Below are positions 37,065 to 49,408 of a DNA stretch of 64,000 bases, piece by piece (position 1 is the first letter of the stretch; each line of letters opens with the position of its first letter). The position numbers were made by a program, and so were the translations under genes. The stretch comes from Pegea sp. RAD2-039 (Eukaryota > Chordata > Thaliacea > Salpida > Salpidae), in contig JAQGEQ010000109.1 in assembly GCA_034620365.1 (NCBI GenBank), positions 1 to 64,000 on the forward strand, in the 5' to 3' direction. The notes below the pieces were generated by a model, which was not told where the DNA came from, did no database searches, and saw only the letters and a list, made by a program, of their open reading frames with translations.

Positions 37065-38230
37065 TCTTATTAATACTTTTGTTAAATAATTTCTAAAAAT
37101 AAAAAAAAAGTTTAAAGCAAAGATAATTTCATATTTTTCATCTTTTATATATATGAAACGCAACTAAAAGCTTTTTAAGCTAATAATAAGTGTTTATAAA
37201 ATATTATTAATTTATTATCTAAAATAAAAACTTTAAAATTATAAAAACCAATAATCATACAATCTTTCATTTAATTTAAATCATTAAAAATGATTTTTAA
37301 TATATAATTATAAGCTTACTTGGGGAATTCAAATTATTTTTATAGAAATTTTTGCAAATATCTTATTGTTATTTTCTACATCATACAGTCTTTCATTTAA
37401 TTTAAATAATTAAAAATGATTTTTAATATATATATAACAATAAGCTTACATAGAATATTTCAACTATTTTTATAAAAATTTTTTCAAATAATTTATTGTA
37501 GTTTTTTATAATCTAATTAAAGAACTATTAACATAAAAATATTGAATAACTTTTTAAATTAAGTTTTATAAATCAAATAAACAAATTTTTTATTTATATT
37601 TCTATTTATTGTATTTATTTTATTTAAACAGAATTCTTTAAATATTGATCTGAAAAACTATATAAGTTTTAAAATTTTGATTTTAAATTCAGCTAATAAA
37701 TTAAAATAAAATAATTTCAGAAAATTTTAGAAAAATCTTCTTTAATTAAGATGATATCCGAATTTTCTAATTAATTAATAGTATAATAAAAAATTTTTAT
37801 TTTTAATGTTTAAAGTAAAAAGTTTAAAGTAACTTGAAAATAAAAAAACTCTTTTCGAAATATTTTATGTTTTGTTTATTTACCTTTACAGAACTTTAAA
37901 ATTAAACATTTAAAAATACTTTTTTGGTAAAACCAAAAAAAACAGACAAAAGACATTTTTTTGACTTTTTTCCAATGTAGCTCCTCAGTGATATAAAGTC
38001 TACTTCATGATAAAGTGTCCCATTTTCATGAAAGTTCTACATTTTCATGTCGTGGTCTGTGTATCGATAAGCCTAATATGTTTTTCTATAAACTTGTATG
38101 TATATATGTCAGGTTAGAACAAGAAATTTTGCAATTAAATTCCAGCAGCTTAACTTCAGCCTCAGAAGCTTTCTCAGGTTTTTTGGCGGTAGGCTCATTT
38201 TATATTATAAAAAGAAACCAGACACATGGG
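37065..38230. repeat. AT-rich dispersed segment, copy 2, plus LINE-like leader
   Basis: It matches 26200-27150 over most of its length, with an internal duplication (the AATCATACAxTCTTTCATTT word near 37252 and 37383). Beyond 37975 it continues the match into the segment that precedes the LINE ORF1 at 27130 (CTCCTCAGTGA..., ATGATAAAGTGTCC, CCTCAGAAGCTTTCTCAGGTTTTT). Confidence 0.8.
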
Positions 38231-39690
38231 TCTCCGTAGTCGGTGATCCTGGTTCCGACAAAAATGCCAGTATGGTTCAGCTTCTTGCTAAGAATATTAC
38301 CGCAATCTTTCGTCACAAAGGGAGCGGCAATCTTGAAGCGATCCAAGTGAAATCAATAAAAGAATAGACCAAGAAGAAGATGATCACTTTAATCCAAAGA
38401 ATATTAAAAAACTCGAAGGAACCATGACGGACTCTTATTTGGATGAAGGTTTTATCCTTGATAAAAGGATGAGCCAACCTAAAAGACTTGAAAACGCGAA
38501 AATACTGATCGCTAATACTTCTAAGGATACTGATAAGATCAAGGTAAGTGTTGAGGGAATGATCTCTTGAATATGTGATCGTGATCTTTTTAGATATCTA
38601 GATCACGAGTTCGTGTCACTGGAACAGCTCAAGTCGCTCAGAATGAACTTGCTGAGAAACAGAAGATGAAAGAGAAATGCGATAAAATCATCTCACACGG
38701 AATCAACTGCTTCATCAACAGGTCAACTAATTCACCAACCACCTCTTGTACCAGCATCCATTCACAGGCAGCTCATCTATAATTATCCGGAGCAACTATT
38801 TGCTGATGCTAGAGTGATGGGGATTGAACACGCCGATTTTGAAGGAGTTGCGCTTGTACTTAGAGGGGAAATTTGCTCCACATTTAATCGTCCAGATCTC
38901 ATCAAGTTGGGACATTGTGATCTGATTGAATAGATCGGAGATGAATAGATTGGAGAGGATAAAATGATCCGTTTCTCTGGTGACAAGTGACAGACCCATT
39001 TGAGACGTCCCTAACAAATTACTCACCAGGTATCGCTAGAGCGGAAGTGTGTGCTATCATCCTACGCGGAGCGACTCAACAGATCTTAGATGAATCGGAG
39101 AGATCTCTCCATGATGCTTTGTGCGTTTTACAGCAAATAGTCGCTGAAACGCGAACGGTGCGTGGAGGAGGATGTTGTGAAGCGCTGATGTCACGTGCTG
39201 TGCTTGAACTAGCACAAACGATTGCTGGTAAAGAAGCTATTGCTATGGAAACGTTCACTACCGCGTTAATGCAGGTGAGTCACGCTGTCGATTAGGATTG
39301 TGTGTGATGAGAATGTTTTAAAATTCCAATCACAATCGCCGAAAATGCTGGTTTTGAAAGCGCTCAATTAGCAGCAGAGTTAAGAGCCGCTCATTCAACT
39401 TTTGGACTTGGTAAGCTCAATTGTGAATCTATTTTCTAATTTAAACCGCTGGAATCTTTACACAGATATGGAGAATGAATCTATTGCTTGTATGAGTGAA
39501 TTAGGAATCACTGAATCTTATCAAGTGAAGAGACAGAAGTCAATAGTGCTTCAGAAGAAGCTGAGATGATTTTACGAGTCGATAACATCATCAAATCTGC
39601 TCCTAGGTAATCTCATCTTCTCATTTTAAAATTTTCATCAACAGTTTTTTTTTCAGACAACGTCAACCTGATCATTGTCATTAACTTCAA
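38231..39690 (+). pseudogene. CCT2: CCT2 (chaperonin TCP-1 beta) pseudogene, C-terminal half, retaining introns
   Basis: In order: [49 protein letters not shown] intron, [20 protein letters not shown], intron, [22 protein letters not shown], intron, [49 protein letters not shown], intron, ITESYQVKRQ and EMILRVDNIIKSAP. These are the TCP-1 beta apical, intermediate and equatorial segments. Frameshifts near 38365 and 39530 and stops near 38930 and 38946 disable it. Retained introns show a DNA-level copy, not a processed one. The left edge (VSVVGDPGSDKNASMVQLL) belongs to the LINE-like leader shared with 27180. Confidence 0.88.
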
Positions 39691-39699
39691 ACACCAACT

Positions 39700-40660
39700 T
39701 GTGGACATCAATATAGAAGATAGATGATAATGAATTAGTGCAATTGAAATATTTGCATGTTTATATTTGGTTGTAAAAAATAAGATTCGTTTCATTCATA
39801 ATTTTCAATGTGATGGATATCTTAATGAACATGTTCCAAACCAACTTAAATATAAGACTACTTTAGTAGAAGCTACAACATTAGTCAATGTACTAAAATA
39901 AATACAATTGTAACAGCAAATATATAACCAAAAGTCTTCTATTGAGATTGCTCTGTTTGATTCCATTAAGCCATTGAGTTCTTGATATGTTTAAAATTTA
40001 TTTAATTATTGTGTCTATTAATAGTTGACTTTTGCTACATCTTGCAATTGTAGTAAGTTAGTCCTATTTTAATGAAACTTAAAATCAAAATATTTTGAAA
40101 AAGTAAAATTTTAAAAATATTATCTTAATTATTTATCTTAATATCTTATTATTAATTATTTTAAGACCAAAAACAGGTTGAAAGGTATTTTCGGGCTCTC
40201 AAGAATATCTATTTTATTCGATCATTAAACTTTTGGGGAATTTAGAAATCTATAAAAGAATTTTAAAAAGTAGAATAATCAAAAGAGGCATGTTATGATG
40301 AAAATTGGAATAAATCTTTGTAGCTTCTAACCATACAAGGATCTATAGATAATTTAAAGTCCATTAACAATTCGAAGAAAACATTTAATCTGAGCCTAAT
40401 ATACTTTTTATTATTTTTTAGATCGATGTCTTTAATAGAACTTAGAGATCTAAATAAAAGAAATTTTTAAGTTTTAAATCTGAAAAATGATCTTAATGTA
40501 AAGAGTGAATTTTTTCTAGATTATCTTTCCACGCATTTTGTATTATACTATTGTATTTACTATTTTCCAACCAATCACAAAAAAATACTTTCCACAAACT
40601 TATTTCTTTTTACAAAATAAATTACTCCATATCCATTTCGTTTCAAGTTAAAACAAAAAA
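39700..40660. other. Gene-free AT-rich stretch
   Basis: I see no open frame, tandem array or copy of another segment of the window here. Confidence 0.6.
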
Positions 40661-40664
40661 ACAA

Positions 40665-40746
40665 CGTCGTCGGCAGGATTCGAACCTGCGCGGCCAGAGC
40701 CCAATAGATTTCTAGTCTATCGCCTTAACCACTCGGCCACAACGAC
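40665..40746 (-). tRNA. tRNA-Ser (anticodon AGA)
   Basis: The minus strand reads GTCGTTGTGGCCGAGTGG at the 5' end, anticodon loop CTAGAAA (AGA, Ser), a long variable arm as in class II tRNAs, and GCAGGTTCGAATCCTGC as the T arm. The acceptor stem GTCGTTG pairs with CGACGAC (one G-T pair), with discriminator G. Length is 82 nt with no intron. The internal A box (TGGCCGAGTGG) and B box (GGTTCGAATCC) are intact, and a T-run lies just downstream as a Pol III terminator. It should be functional. Confidence 0.97.
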
Positions 40747-41284
40747 CATGGAATCATCTCGATTATTTAGTATATAATATTTTATTTATAATTTTTAAAC
40801 TTATATACATTTCTTTTTATTATAGCCTAAAGCAAAATTTACTTTAAAATTCAAATGATAAATATAAACAAATGGTGACAAAATTTTGATCTTTTTTTTT
40901 ATATATATAAATGACGTCTGTCAATAATTTTAGTTAATTTCTCTCAAAGTAGAAGTTGTTTCTTATTACTCTTCTTGTTATTTCTACTTTAACACATCTT
41001 CTTGGTTATCACAAAATACTTTAAGCAAAAATGGTGCTCAATATAAGATTAATTCATTAAAGGTTATATTATAAAAAGTTATATTATGTTGGAATCGATG
41101 AACTTTATTTGAGTAAGTTCTAAAAGGTTGTGATAAAATTATTTTTAGTAAGTGATTTGTGGATAACTTGTGATAAATTATTCTATCTGAATAAGAAAAC
41201 AATTCGAACTACTCAAGTAGGTGACACTAAATCTTTCATGAAAGTAAAAACTATAGTAGATCCAAATAAAAGTGACAAGACCTT

Positions 41285-41405
41285 TTCGATCTTCTCGATT
41301 TAATCGCTGAATTTTCCAGGAAATCCCCGAAACCAGTCCAAATGATTGTCAGCGAGCTTCTAATAAATTTTTTTGCTGGACCTGTCACCATAGTAACCGA
41401 ACGTA
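41285..41405 (+). pseudogene. YRDC exon fragment D
   Basis: A 120-base fragment matching copy B at 45437-45556: it translates LDLIAEFSRKSPKPVQMIV, SELLINFFAGPVTIVTER. Repeat R1 copy c begins about 30 bases downstream. Confidence 0.8.
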
Positions 41406-41434
41406 ATTTACATATTAATTACACATAATGTTTG

Positions 41435-42790
41435 TGTTAAGTAAAACCGATGAACAGAGGTAAAAGTTGACAGTTTAGAAGAAGTTTAAATCTTTCTATT
41501 CGGATTATCTTTAACTTGAGATTATCAATTAGAAAGATCTTGGCTGGTAATGTTTAAAATTGATATTTTAATATTTAACCATTAAAAGGTTCTTATAAAA
41601 GTAATTAATATTCTTCTTTGTATTAAATATTTAATTAAAAATATAAATTAATTAATTTTGAAACTAATTAAAAAGCTATTAAAACAAAATTTATTTATTT
41701 ATTTATTCAATTCAATCAATTAATTCATCTCTGAATAAGAATTCTCAGTTGTCATCTTCTTTCATTTTTGATGAACTTTATCGCAGAAACCGATTCTTAG
41801 CAAAAAGTAATTGCATACAAGATGGAAATGTTTATAATATATTAATTATTTATTTAAACTAGCTTTATTTTTTTCTACCAATAAACGTTTAAAAATGAAA
41901 GTTAGAGAATTCATAATTATTTTAAAAAAATTCAATATGTAATCGTAATATTTTATAGTTCAGAAAACCGCTTTTTTATATGAATGGATATTAAGAATAA
42001 TTCAGTTATTTTTGATAATAATTATTTTGTTATATATTATGTGTTATTCTTACATTAATATAGTTATTATTAAAATTAATAAATTTTAATTATTGGAATA
42101 ATTTAATTAAATTAAAAAAAAAACTTAAGAAATTATTTAAATATAGTTACGCCATCTAGTGATACAGAAATTTTTGTTAAATAAAAGTATTCTTTTTACA
42201 TGTACATGTAAATTTTTGTATGTAGAAAAGTATGTTAGAATCACAATATCTCGAAGTTTATTCTATCTTCATAAGAAAACTTTAAAATAATTAAAAAAAT
42301 AATTAAAAAAATGGTTCTGTTCATTTTTTAAAACTTGTTAATGTTTCATTTTTTAATCTCTAAGAAATTTATCGTCTCTTTTGCTTATCATCACTCAGCT
42401 AACTTGTCACAGAGATAACTGCAAATGCAGCGATTAAATGTGAGTTAGAGAACAAGTCACAAATATTTGTTAAAAACGAGAAATTACAAAATAAGGGGTT
42501 ACTTTCATATCAATAAACGTTTGATAAAGTTGAAATAGTTTTACAGTTGATAAACATGACTTTTTGCCTTTTTTCAAAAATATTTTTTTCGAATAAGTTC
42601 AGAAAAGACCAGTTTGTTATAACTAACCGCGTTTACACATCCAGTCTATGCAAGTTCTGGAAAAATTCTACAACTTTCAACTTTAATGGATAGATTGATA
42701 TCATTAACCTTTGTCTTGGTCTAAAATGAAATTTAAGATTAACGATAGCGCACTAAAAACTTTTGGAAGCAACATCAAGGAAAGGTTCCA
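41435..42790 (+). repeat. Dispersed repeat R1, copy c
   Basis: It matches 30080-31430 in order and orientation, including ACGCCATCTAGTGATACAG and GATAACTGCAAATGCAGCG. It continues into NDSALKTFGSNIKERFQ and an RTE/L1-like fragment. Confidence 0.87.
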
Positions 42791-43330
42791 AGAAAGCATC
42801 GATATGTTGGATCCTGTTGCTACGCTAATACGTCAAAAAATCATGAATCTAGCCTTGCAACTTTGAGCAATTTTCGTGAGGCTAAAAAGACAATTCTTGG
42901 AGACATAAGAAAAAGCCCTATGGTGTTTTGCTTTGCAAAAGCGAACCGAAAAAAGTGGCCGCAGTAATCATTGACACCAAATCTGTTTACCCACATAACT
43001 TGTAACTGCTCTCTAGCAATCTGCTACAAGATAGATCTTGTACAACAGAGAAGAGTTGATTGCAGCCCCAGCAAAGAGCCGTGATGAACACAAGATCAAA
43101 TGAAACAATTGCTAATCATACATGATCTAGTTGTAGTCAAAAAAAGAAAATGTCTTCTTTTATGCAACAAGAGCAACTCTTTCTGCAATTAGTTTTGTAT
43201 ATCACCGGGTAGCGACGGCTTATCACCCAATCTTGTGAAAAACCATCAACACTTTACTAGCTACAATGTTTTAAATGAGAGTTGGGTGAAGTTAGGGACA
43301 AAAAATACAGGTATGATGTAAACATCAAAA
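42790..43330 (+). mobile_element. RTE/L1-like LINE fragment, second copy
   Basis: Stop-ridden sequence whose last part, CATCACCGGGTAGCGACGG to AATGAGAGTTGGGTGAAGTTA (43200-43300), nearly repeats 35010-35105. It supports R1 being the 5' region of this LINE family. Confidence 0.65.
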
Positions 43331-44660
43331 ATTTTACAAAAAAATTTAAAATTATTTATAAGATTAATTAAAAGTTGTGTAAAGTTAAAGTAATTAAGAA
43401 AGAATTTGCAATTTATATAAATAGTTTTATAAAACCGCAAATTTGTTCAATTGTCTTATACACCGAAGCTATGAATTTGTTTGTATAATCAGACAAAAGA
43501 CTTAAAAGATTATTTGAAAGAATTATTCGAAATATTTGATAGTAATATTATAATAATAAATTAAACTTTTTCACATTAGCGATCCTTCACAAGGTGGCGT
43601 TATTATTCATCAAATTTAGCTAAGCTTAAGTTTAGAAAATTTTCTTATTATTATTTGTGTTAAACAAATTCTAAAAATAAAAACAAAATTTTCTTTTAAA
43701 GCAAAACTGATTTCATTTTTTGCTACTTAAATAAATGAAACGCATTTATTAGCTTTTAAAGTTAATAATAATTGTTTGATTAAATATTAATAATTTATTA
43801 TTTTATATACTAAAAACCTCAAAATATAAAAAACATAAAAATCATGGTCTTTATTTAGTTTTAAAATATACTATTTTTTATATATATATTATTTTAATTG
43901 GAAATTAATTGGAAATTCAAATTATTATTATTGAAATATTTGCATATATTTTATTGACTATTTTTTATAGTCTAATTAAAGAATTAAAAATGTTGAATAA
44001 TTTTTTTAAATAAATTGTATTTTATTCAAGCAGAATTCTTTAAATGATTTTCTGAAAGTTTATATAAGTTTTAAAGTTCTGACTTAAAGTTCATTTCAAA
44101 TAAATTAAAAAAAAAACTAATCTAAAAAAATCATCTTTAATTAAGATGATATCTCAAATTTTATGGTTCATTTTTTTATAAAAAAAAATGATATATATTT
44201 TTGATTTTAAAAAGTAACCTGAAAATAAATAATATTATTTCCGAAAAAATTGATTTTTTTTCTTAATTGTTTAAAAAAATTCAATATGTAATCGTAATAT
44301 GTTAATATGTTTTTGTTCAGAAAACAGGTTTTACAGATGGATGGATACTAAGAATATTTAACTTATTTGTGATAACAATTATTTTAATCTTTATAATGTG
44401 TTATTCAAACAAATAATATAGTTTTTATTGTACAAGATAACTGCAAATGCAGCGATTAAATGTGAGTTAAAGAACAAGTCACGAATATTTCCAAAACGAG
44501 AAACTAAAAAAAGTACTTTCTTAGAAATAAACGTTTGGTTAAGTTGAAATATTTTTGCAGTTGATAAAAATGACTTTTTGCTTTTTTTCAAAGATATCAT
44601 TTTAGAGTAAGTTCAGAAAAGACCAGTCTGTTATAACTAACCGCGTTTACACACCCAGTC
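43331..44660. repeat. Diverged copies of the AT-rich segment and of R1
   Basis: 43600-44260 is a diverged relative of 26200-26900 and 37070-37900. 44270-44660 repeats the R1 words TTCAATATGTAATCGTAATAT, GATAACTGCAAATGCAGCG and AACCGCGTTTACACA. Confidence 0.7.
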
Positions 44661-45339
44661 TATGCGACAAAATTAAATAAAATCAGACACCTTAAAATCA
44701 ATTGTTGGGCTTGAGATTAATCAGCGGCTTCAAACTCTTCGGATTAATTTGATTTCTTAACTTAACTAAATTACCTAAAAAATTGAGCTATTTTATTATA
44801 TATACTGTTTGAGATTTATTTGATGTCATTTTCGTGTTTCCGACAAACTTACGTAACCTCTTTGATTGCCTTTGTAATTCATCTAACGAGATGCCTCCTA
44901 TAATAATACTATCAAAATACAGAAATATTTTTTCAAGACGATTTTCACTATTTTGTTCATCATCCTTTTGAATTACTGGAACTCAATTTCTAACTTTAGA
45001 TAAAAACACATTAAATTCCAGCTTTTCACCTTTAGCCTCAAAACTAACTGCCTTTCTCAGTTGTGGTTTTCTGGGATAGGCTCGTTTTTAATCATAAAAA
45101 GCACAAAACTCATAATTAGCTCATTATTTTTTCAGTTTCTGCTGGCCTGCTTCGTTCAAGAACAATCTTGCATATATGTCAGGATAGAAAGAGAACTTCT
45201 TACTACGACTTAGGAATAAAAGAACCAAATGTATTACTCCATAAACTGTATTAGATTATTTTGAGGTCATTTTGTTTGTTTCCGACACTTTTAACAAACC
45301 TCTTTACTGTATGCGCGAGTCCGCTATCCGGAAAGAACT

Positions 45340-45841
45340 GATGTCGCTGCGCCAGTAAATACGCGATTTGAACAAACCAATCGCGATCTGCGTCGGTGCA
45401 AATTATGATGTATGTCAGTGGGTTCGATTCCCACCGCGTCTTCTCGATTTAATCGCTGATATTTCCGGGAAATCCCCGAAACCAGCTCAAACAGTTGTCA
45501 ACGAGCTTCTAGGTGACTTTTTCCCTGGACCTGTCACCATAGTAACCGAACGCAGTCAAGCGCTAAATAGTGATTTGAATCCGAAGACGTCGAGCGTCGC
45601 GATTCGTGTTCCTGATCATGATTTTATTCGTGACTTAACAAATCGACTTCGCGAACCGCTCGCTCTGACGTCAGCAAACATAAGTGGGGATAGCTCGGCG
45701 ACATGCATCAGTGATTTTACAGCGTTATGGCCGCGATTAGACGCTGTAGTCGACGGTGGAGAAGTAGGGTGTAAATACGCCCCAACTGGTAGTACAATAT
45801 GCAAATTACTTCCAGACGTGGAGTCTTTTAAAATTCTTTGA
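45340..45841 (+). CDS. YRDC: YRDC-like threonylcarbamoyl-AMP synthase, C-terminal exon (copy B, most complete)
   Basis: The frame opens after a TAA at 45356 and runs to TGA at 45839-45841: NKPIAICVGANYDVCQW, LLGDFFPGPVTIVTERS, LNSDLNPKTSSVAIRVPDHD, LREPLALTSANISG, LDAVVDGGEVGC, TGSTICKLLPDVESFKIL. These are the second half of the Sua5/YrdC/YRDC fold, which makes threonylcarbamoyl-AMP for the t6A37 modification of tRNA. The N-terminal half, with the substrate-binding KxR and PTDTxYGL segments, is not found in the 4 kb upstream, which is LINE-like. A roughly 25-residue stretch (RFPPRLLDLIADISGKSPKP) seems extra relative to the human protein as I recall it. It may be the true terminal exon of a gene with distant 5' exons, or a captured exon. 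Confidence 0.7.
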
Positions 45842-46690
45842 AAATCCTTTAAACAAAAGTGGAAATTGCAACACGTGATCTAGGTGATGATGTCATTGTT
45901 GCAACACGTGGTTTGTTGTTGACGTCATCACTATTTTAAAAGTACTATTTTTTTGATAAAATTAAATCTAAAATCTTTAAAAAATTTCTTTTTTTTGCAA
46001 AAATCCTAATTAAATGATACTTTGATGACGTCACATTTGTTTCAAATAGCGTTGTATCTATACAGGTAATTACATCATGAACGATTTTTGTAATAATAAT
46101 ATTGCAGATTATGCAAAAGTTTTTTTCAATTAGAAAAATAGATTTTTAATTCATACGACATCTTTAATCCTAGAAATTTGTTGACGTCATCTATAACATC
46201 ACATGACATCACGCGTTGATGACGTAATCATTTTAACATAAAGTTTTGATCTTTTTTAATCGTATCTCTTTAAGGTTTTTTTTTAATTTGATGTTTTGTC
46301 ACATTTATTAACGTTGACGTCACTACATCAAATATTAATCGCAAGGTCTCGAAGTTATGTGAACAATGATGACGTCATCAATATAGCCACCGGTGGAGAC
46401 AAGACAACAGCTGATCACTTGAAGATCTTTGAGGAAGGAATCCAAATTGATAATCAAAGAGCAAATTGCATGAAAAGATAATTTTCTATGAAATGATGAC
46501 TTCAAAGACTCAGGTGAAACTACTAATGAGAGAGAAATGAGAGTTTGTCATGTAGTCGAAAATTTAGTGACGTATTTTTGATTCCTTTTTAAGACGCAGA
46601 AAATATAAATCATTTTCTGGAACACTACACGACAGAAAAAAAAAGAGTTTGTATAAAAGCATCCTTGATAAACTTTATATTTTTTACTCA
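45842..46690. other. Unique-looking stretch rich in TGACGTCA
   Basis: It contains four or five TGACGTCA words (near 45921, 46024, 46182, 46315, 46369), the signature of host sequence in this window. 46385-46480 is a short minus-strand reverse-transcriptase fragment matching 47450-47530. Confidence 0.55.
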
Positions 46691-46694
46691 ACGC

Positions 46695-47165
46695 TAGAAA
46701 CCTCTTTACTGTACGCGCGAGTCCGCTATCCGGATAGAATTGATGTCGCTGCGACAGAAAATACGCGATTTGAACAGAACCATCGCGATTTTCGTCGGTG
46801 GAAATTATGACGTATGTCAGTGGGTTCGATTCCCACTGCGTCTTCTCGATTTAATCGCTGATATTTCCGGGAAATCCCCGAAACCAACTCAAACAGTTGT
46901 CAACGAGCTTCTAGGCGACTTTTTCCCTGGACCTGTCACCATACTAACCGAACGCAGTCAAGCGCTAAATAGTGATTTGAATCCGAAAACGTCGAGCGTC
47001 GCGATTCGTGTTCCTGATCATGATTTTTATCGTGATTTAACAAATCGACTTCGCGAAACGCTCGCTCTGACGTCAGCAAACATAAGTGGGGTAGATCGGC
47101 GACATGCATCAGCGATTTTAAAGCGTTATGGCCACGATTAGACGCAGTAGTCGACGGTGGAGAAG
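46695..47165 (+). pseudogene. YRDC exon copy C (truncated)
   Basis: It follows copy B closely from CCTCTTTACTG to the ALTSANISG segment, then a one-base change of frame replaces the C terminus with DRRHASAILKRYGHD and a stop at 47141. The TGSTI..KLLPDV end is absent, and the sequence enters the LINE-derived segment shared with 32035-33110. Confidence 0.8.
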
Positions 47166-48255
47166 TAAGGAATACAATAACCAAATGCTCCATATGTTTT
47201 ATATTCTTTTGTATAACAAGAACCAAATACTTTTTTGAGGTCATTTTTGTGTTTCTAAGATTATTGAAAAAACCTTTTACTTAATTGGAAATTATTAAAA
47301 TTGTTGAGCGTTTAATTTTGAGTGAAGAGTTTCTGAAGATGGGAGATTACGATCTTAAAGATTATTCCATGAAGTTAAGATAACGAAAAACTCATTTTAA
47401 AACAAATTCAGAAAAAGTTCGTTGAAGAATACAGCCACTGGTAGAGACAAGACAACAGCTGATCACTTGAAGATCTTAGAGGAATGATTCCAAATTGATA
47501 ATCAAAAAGCAAATTGTTGTTGAGAAGATAATTTTCTATGAAATGATCAATTCAAAAAGACTCGACTGAAGCTAGTAGATAACTGGATATTAGATAGATA
47601 GTTAATAATTACATAATTATATAATAATTATCATAATACTAATAATTGGACTCTTTCATTGAGAAGCTACTAGTGAGAGAAATTGGTAGGAAATTTAGTG
47701 GTGTATTTTTGGCTCCTTTTTTTAGACGGGAAAAATAAAATAAAAGATAAAATTTCTGGGAAAACTAAAGAATAATGAGTGATGATAAAAGCATCTTTAA
47801 TATAGTTTATATTTTTTACTCAACGCTTTAGCTGTGAGTTAGAAATAGAGCTTTTATACCGAATTATAAAGAATTAAGATGTATTTAGCGCAATTACTCG
47901 AGTATAATATTTACTTATCTTTACTATTTGATCTGATAAAAACTAAAAGAAGTTTTAGAAAAAAATATCAATTTTATTTATCATTCAAAATTTTTAGTTT
48001 TTATCATTTATCTCTTAGCGAAAAAAACTACAAACAATCTTATTTTCAGTTGAAATTTTTGTAATTCATCATTTTAGTGAATCGACAAAAAACTAATTAC
48101 AAATTACTCGTATAGATAAGCTTTATTCTGTGTTTCCATCTTAGAAAAGTTATGAAGTTATTGATAACTCACTAAGTTTAAATTTCTGTATAATTTGTTA
48201 ATTTATCTAAATTTATCGTGTTTAATTCTATAAACTAAAATCCATAAACAAATGA
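47165..48255. repeat. LINE-derived segment, second arm of the long inverted repeat
   Basis: Reverse complement of 32035-33110, including the minus-strand reverse-transcriptase remnant at 47420-47760 (FGIIPLRSSSDQLLSC). Confidence 0.82.
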
Positions 48256-49408
48256 TAAACATATATACTGAAACAAACTATGAAAGTAAAGATGAATTTA
48301 TAAAGTTTTATGCGAATGATAGAATTCAAACCCAATGAAATTAAGATTTAAAGGTTTTAGGTAAAGCACCTTAAATTAATACAGCAAATAAATAATTATC
48401 TTAGAGGCATCTGTAGATTAGTAGGAAATTTATTATGATAAAATAGAAAACTTTTCTTCAAAGTTAATTTGGCAAAAACCATGAATAATTTTGAATAGCA
48501 TTAAAACGTCGGCAAGAAATCGTTGATAAGGATTTAATAAGCTTATAGAAAAGATCTTCGTATGAGAAAATATTATTGGGTAGTTTGGTTCATCTTCTAA
48601 AAAGTGGAAGAAGGAGAAACTCTTCAACTAATAGTATTAAGATCAGAACATTAGTATAGAAGTTTATCAAAAATAGTTTCCACTGCTTACAAAAGGATTT
48701 GTTAGTTTATATGTATTTTATATTTGATTATAAATTAACTTGTTAAAAATTGGAAAGTAAATATTAAAAATTATTATAATCATTCTTGCTGTTATACAAG
48801 TAGATTATGAAGTATTTGTTTTAAATATTAAAATGCAAATATTTTAAAGCCACTTTCGTTAGAGCACGTGTTGATCAGAACACGGTGTCGCTGTTGAGTT
48901 GTTGATGTAGCCGATTAAGGCTAGATATCCCAAAGTAAAGAATTATTTTTTCACTTTTTGATTTTATGCTAGAAGTAACATATGTCTAGAAGTTTTTTTT
49001 TGTTTTTGCTTCATTGCAATTAGTCGCAGGTTATTATCTCAAATCATTTTAACTTGTTTGTGGCAGAAACTATTCAAAAACTATTTTTTATATAATTTAT
49101 ATTTTGTTTTGTTTAATCTTATTACAGTAACTAATTAGGCTTCTCAATAAAAATGTTATTAGAATTTAGTTAAAATTAATTCTAATTTTATATTTCTTGT
49201 ACAATATTTGTTTGCTTATAAAAATTATTTCTTTAATTAAGTGATAAGTTATTATTTTTTATATATACATTATAAAATTAAAACATTATATTCTAATTAT
49301 GCATTATTTGTTTATATAATTGTAATCGAAATATCTAATTCTTTTTCCTATTTTGTTATAAGTGATATATTTCATTTTGTTAATCAAATTGTTGTCTAAC
49401 ATTTTACT
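48256..49408. other. Gene-free AT-rich stretch upstream of the PDE8-like gene
   Basis: I find no exon and no shared repeat. The promoter of the following gene should lie here, but no element is identifiable. Confidence 0.55.

Noticed and set aside
38783-39258. Minus-strand frames over the CCT2 copy
   Set aside because: The plus strand gives clear TCP-1 beta sequence in the right order. The minus readings are shadows.
45616-45804. Antisense frames across YRDC copies (also 46936-47244, 33051-33269)
   Set aside because: They are reverse-strand shadows of the YRDC exon, and carry no independent homology.
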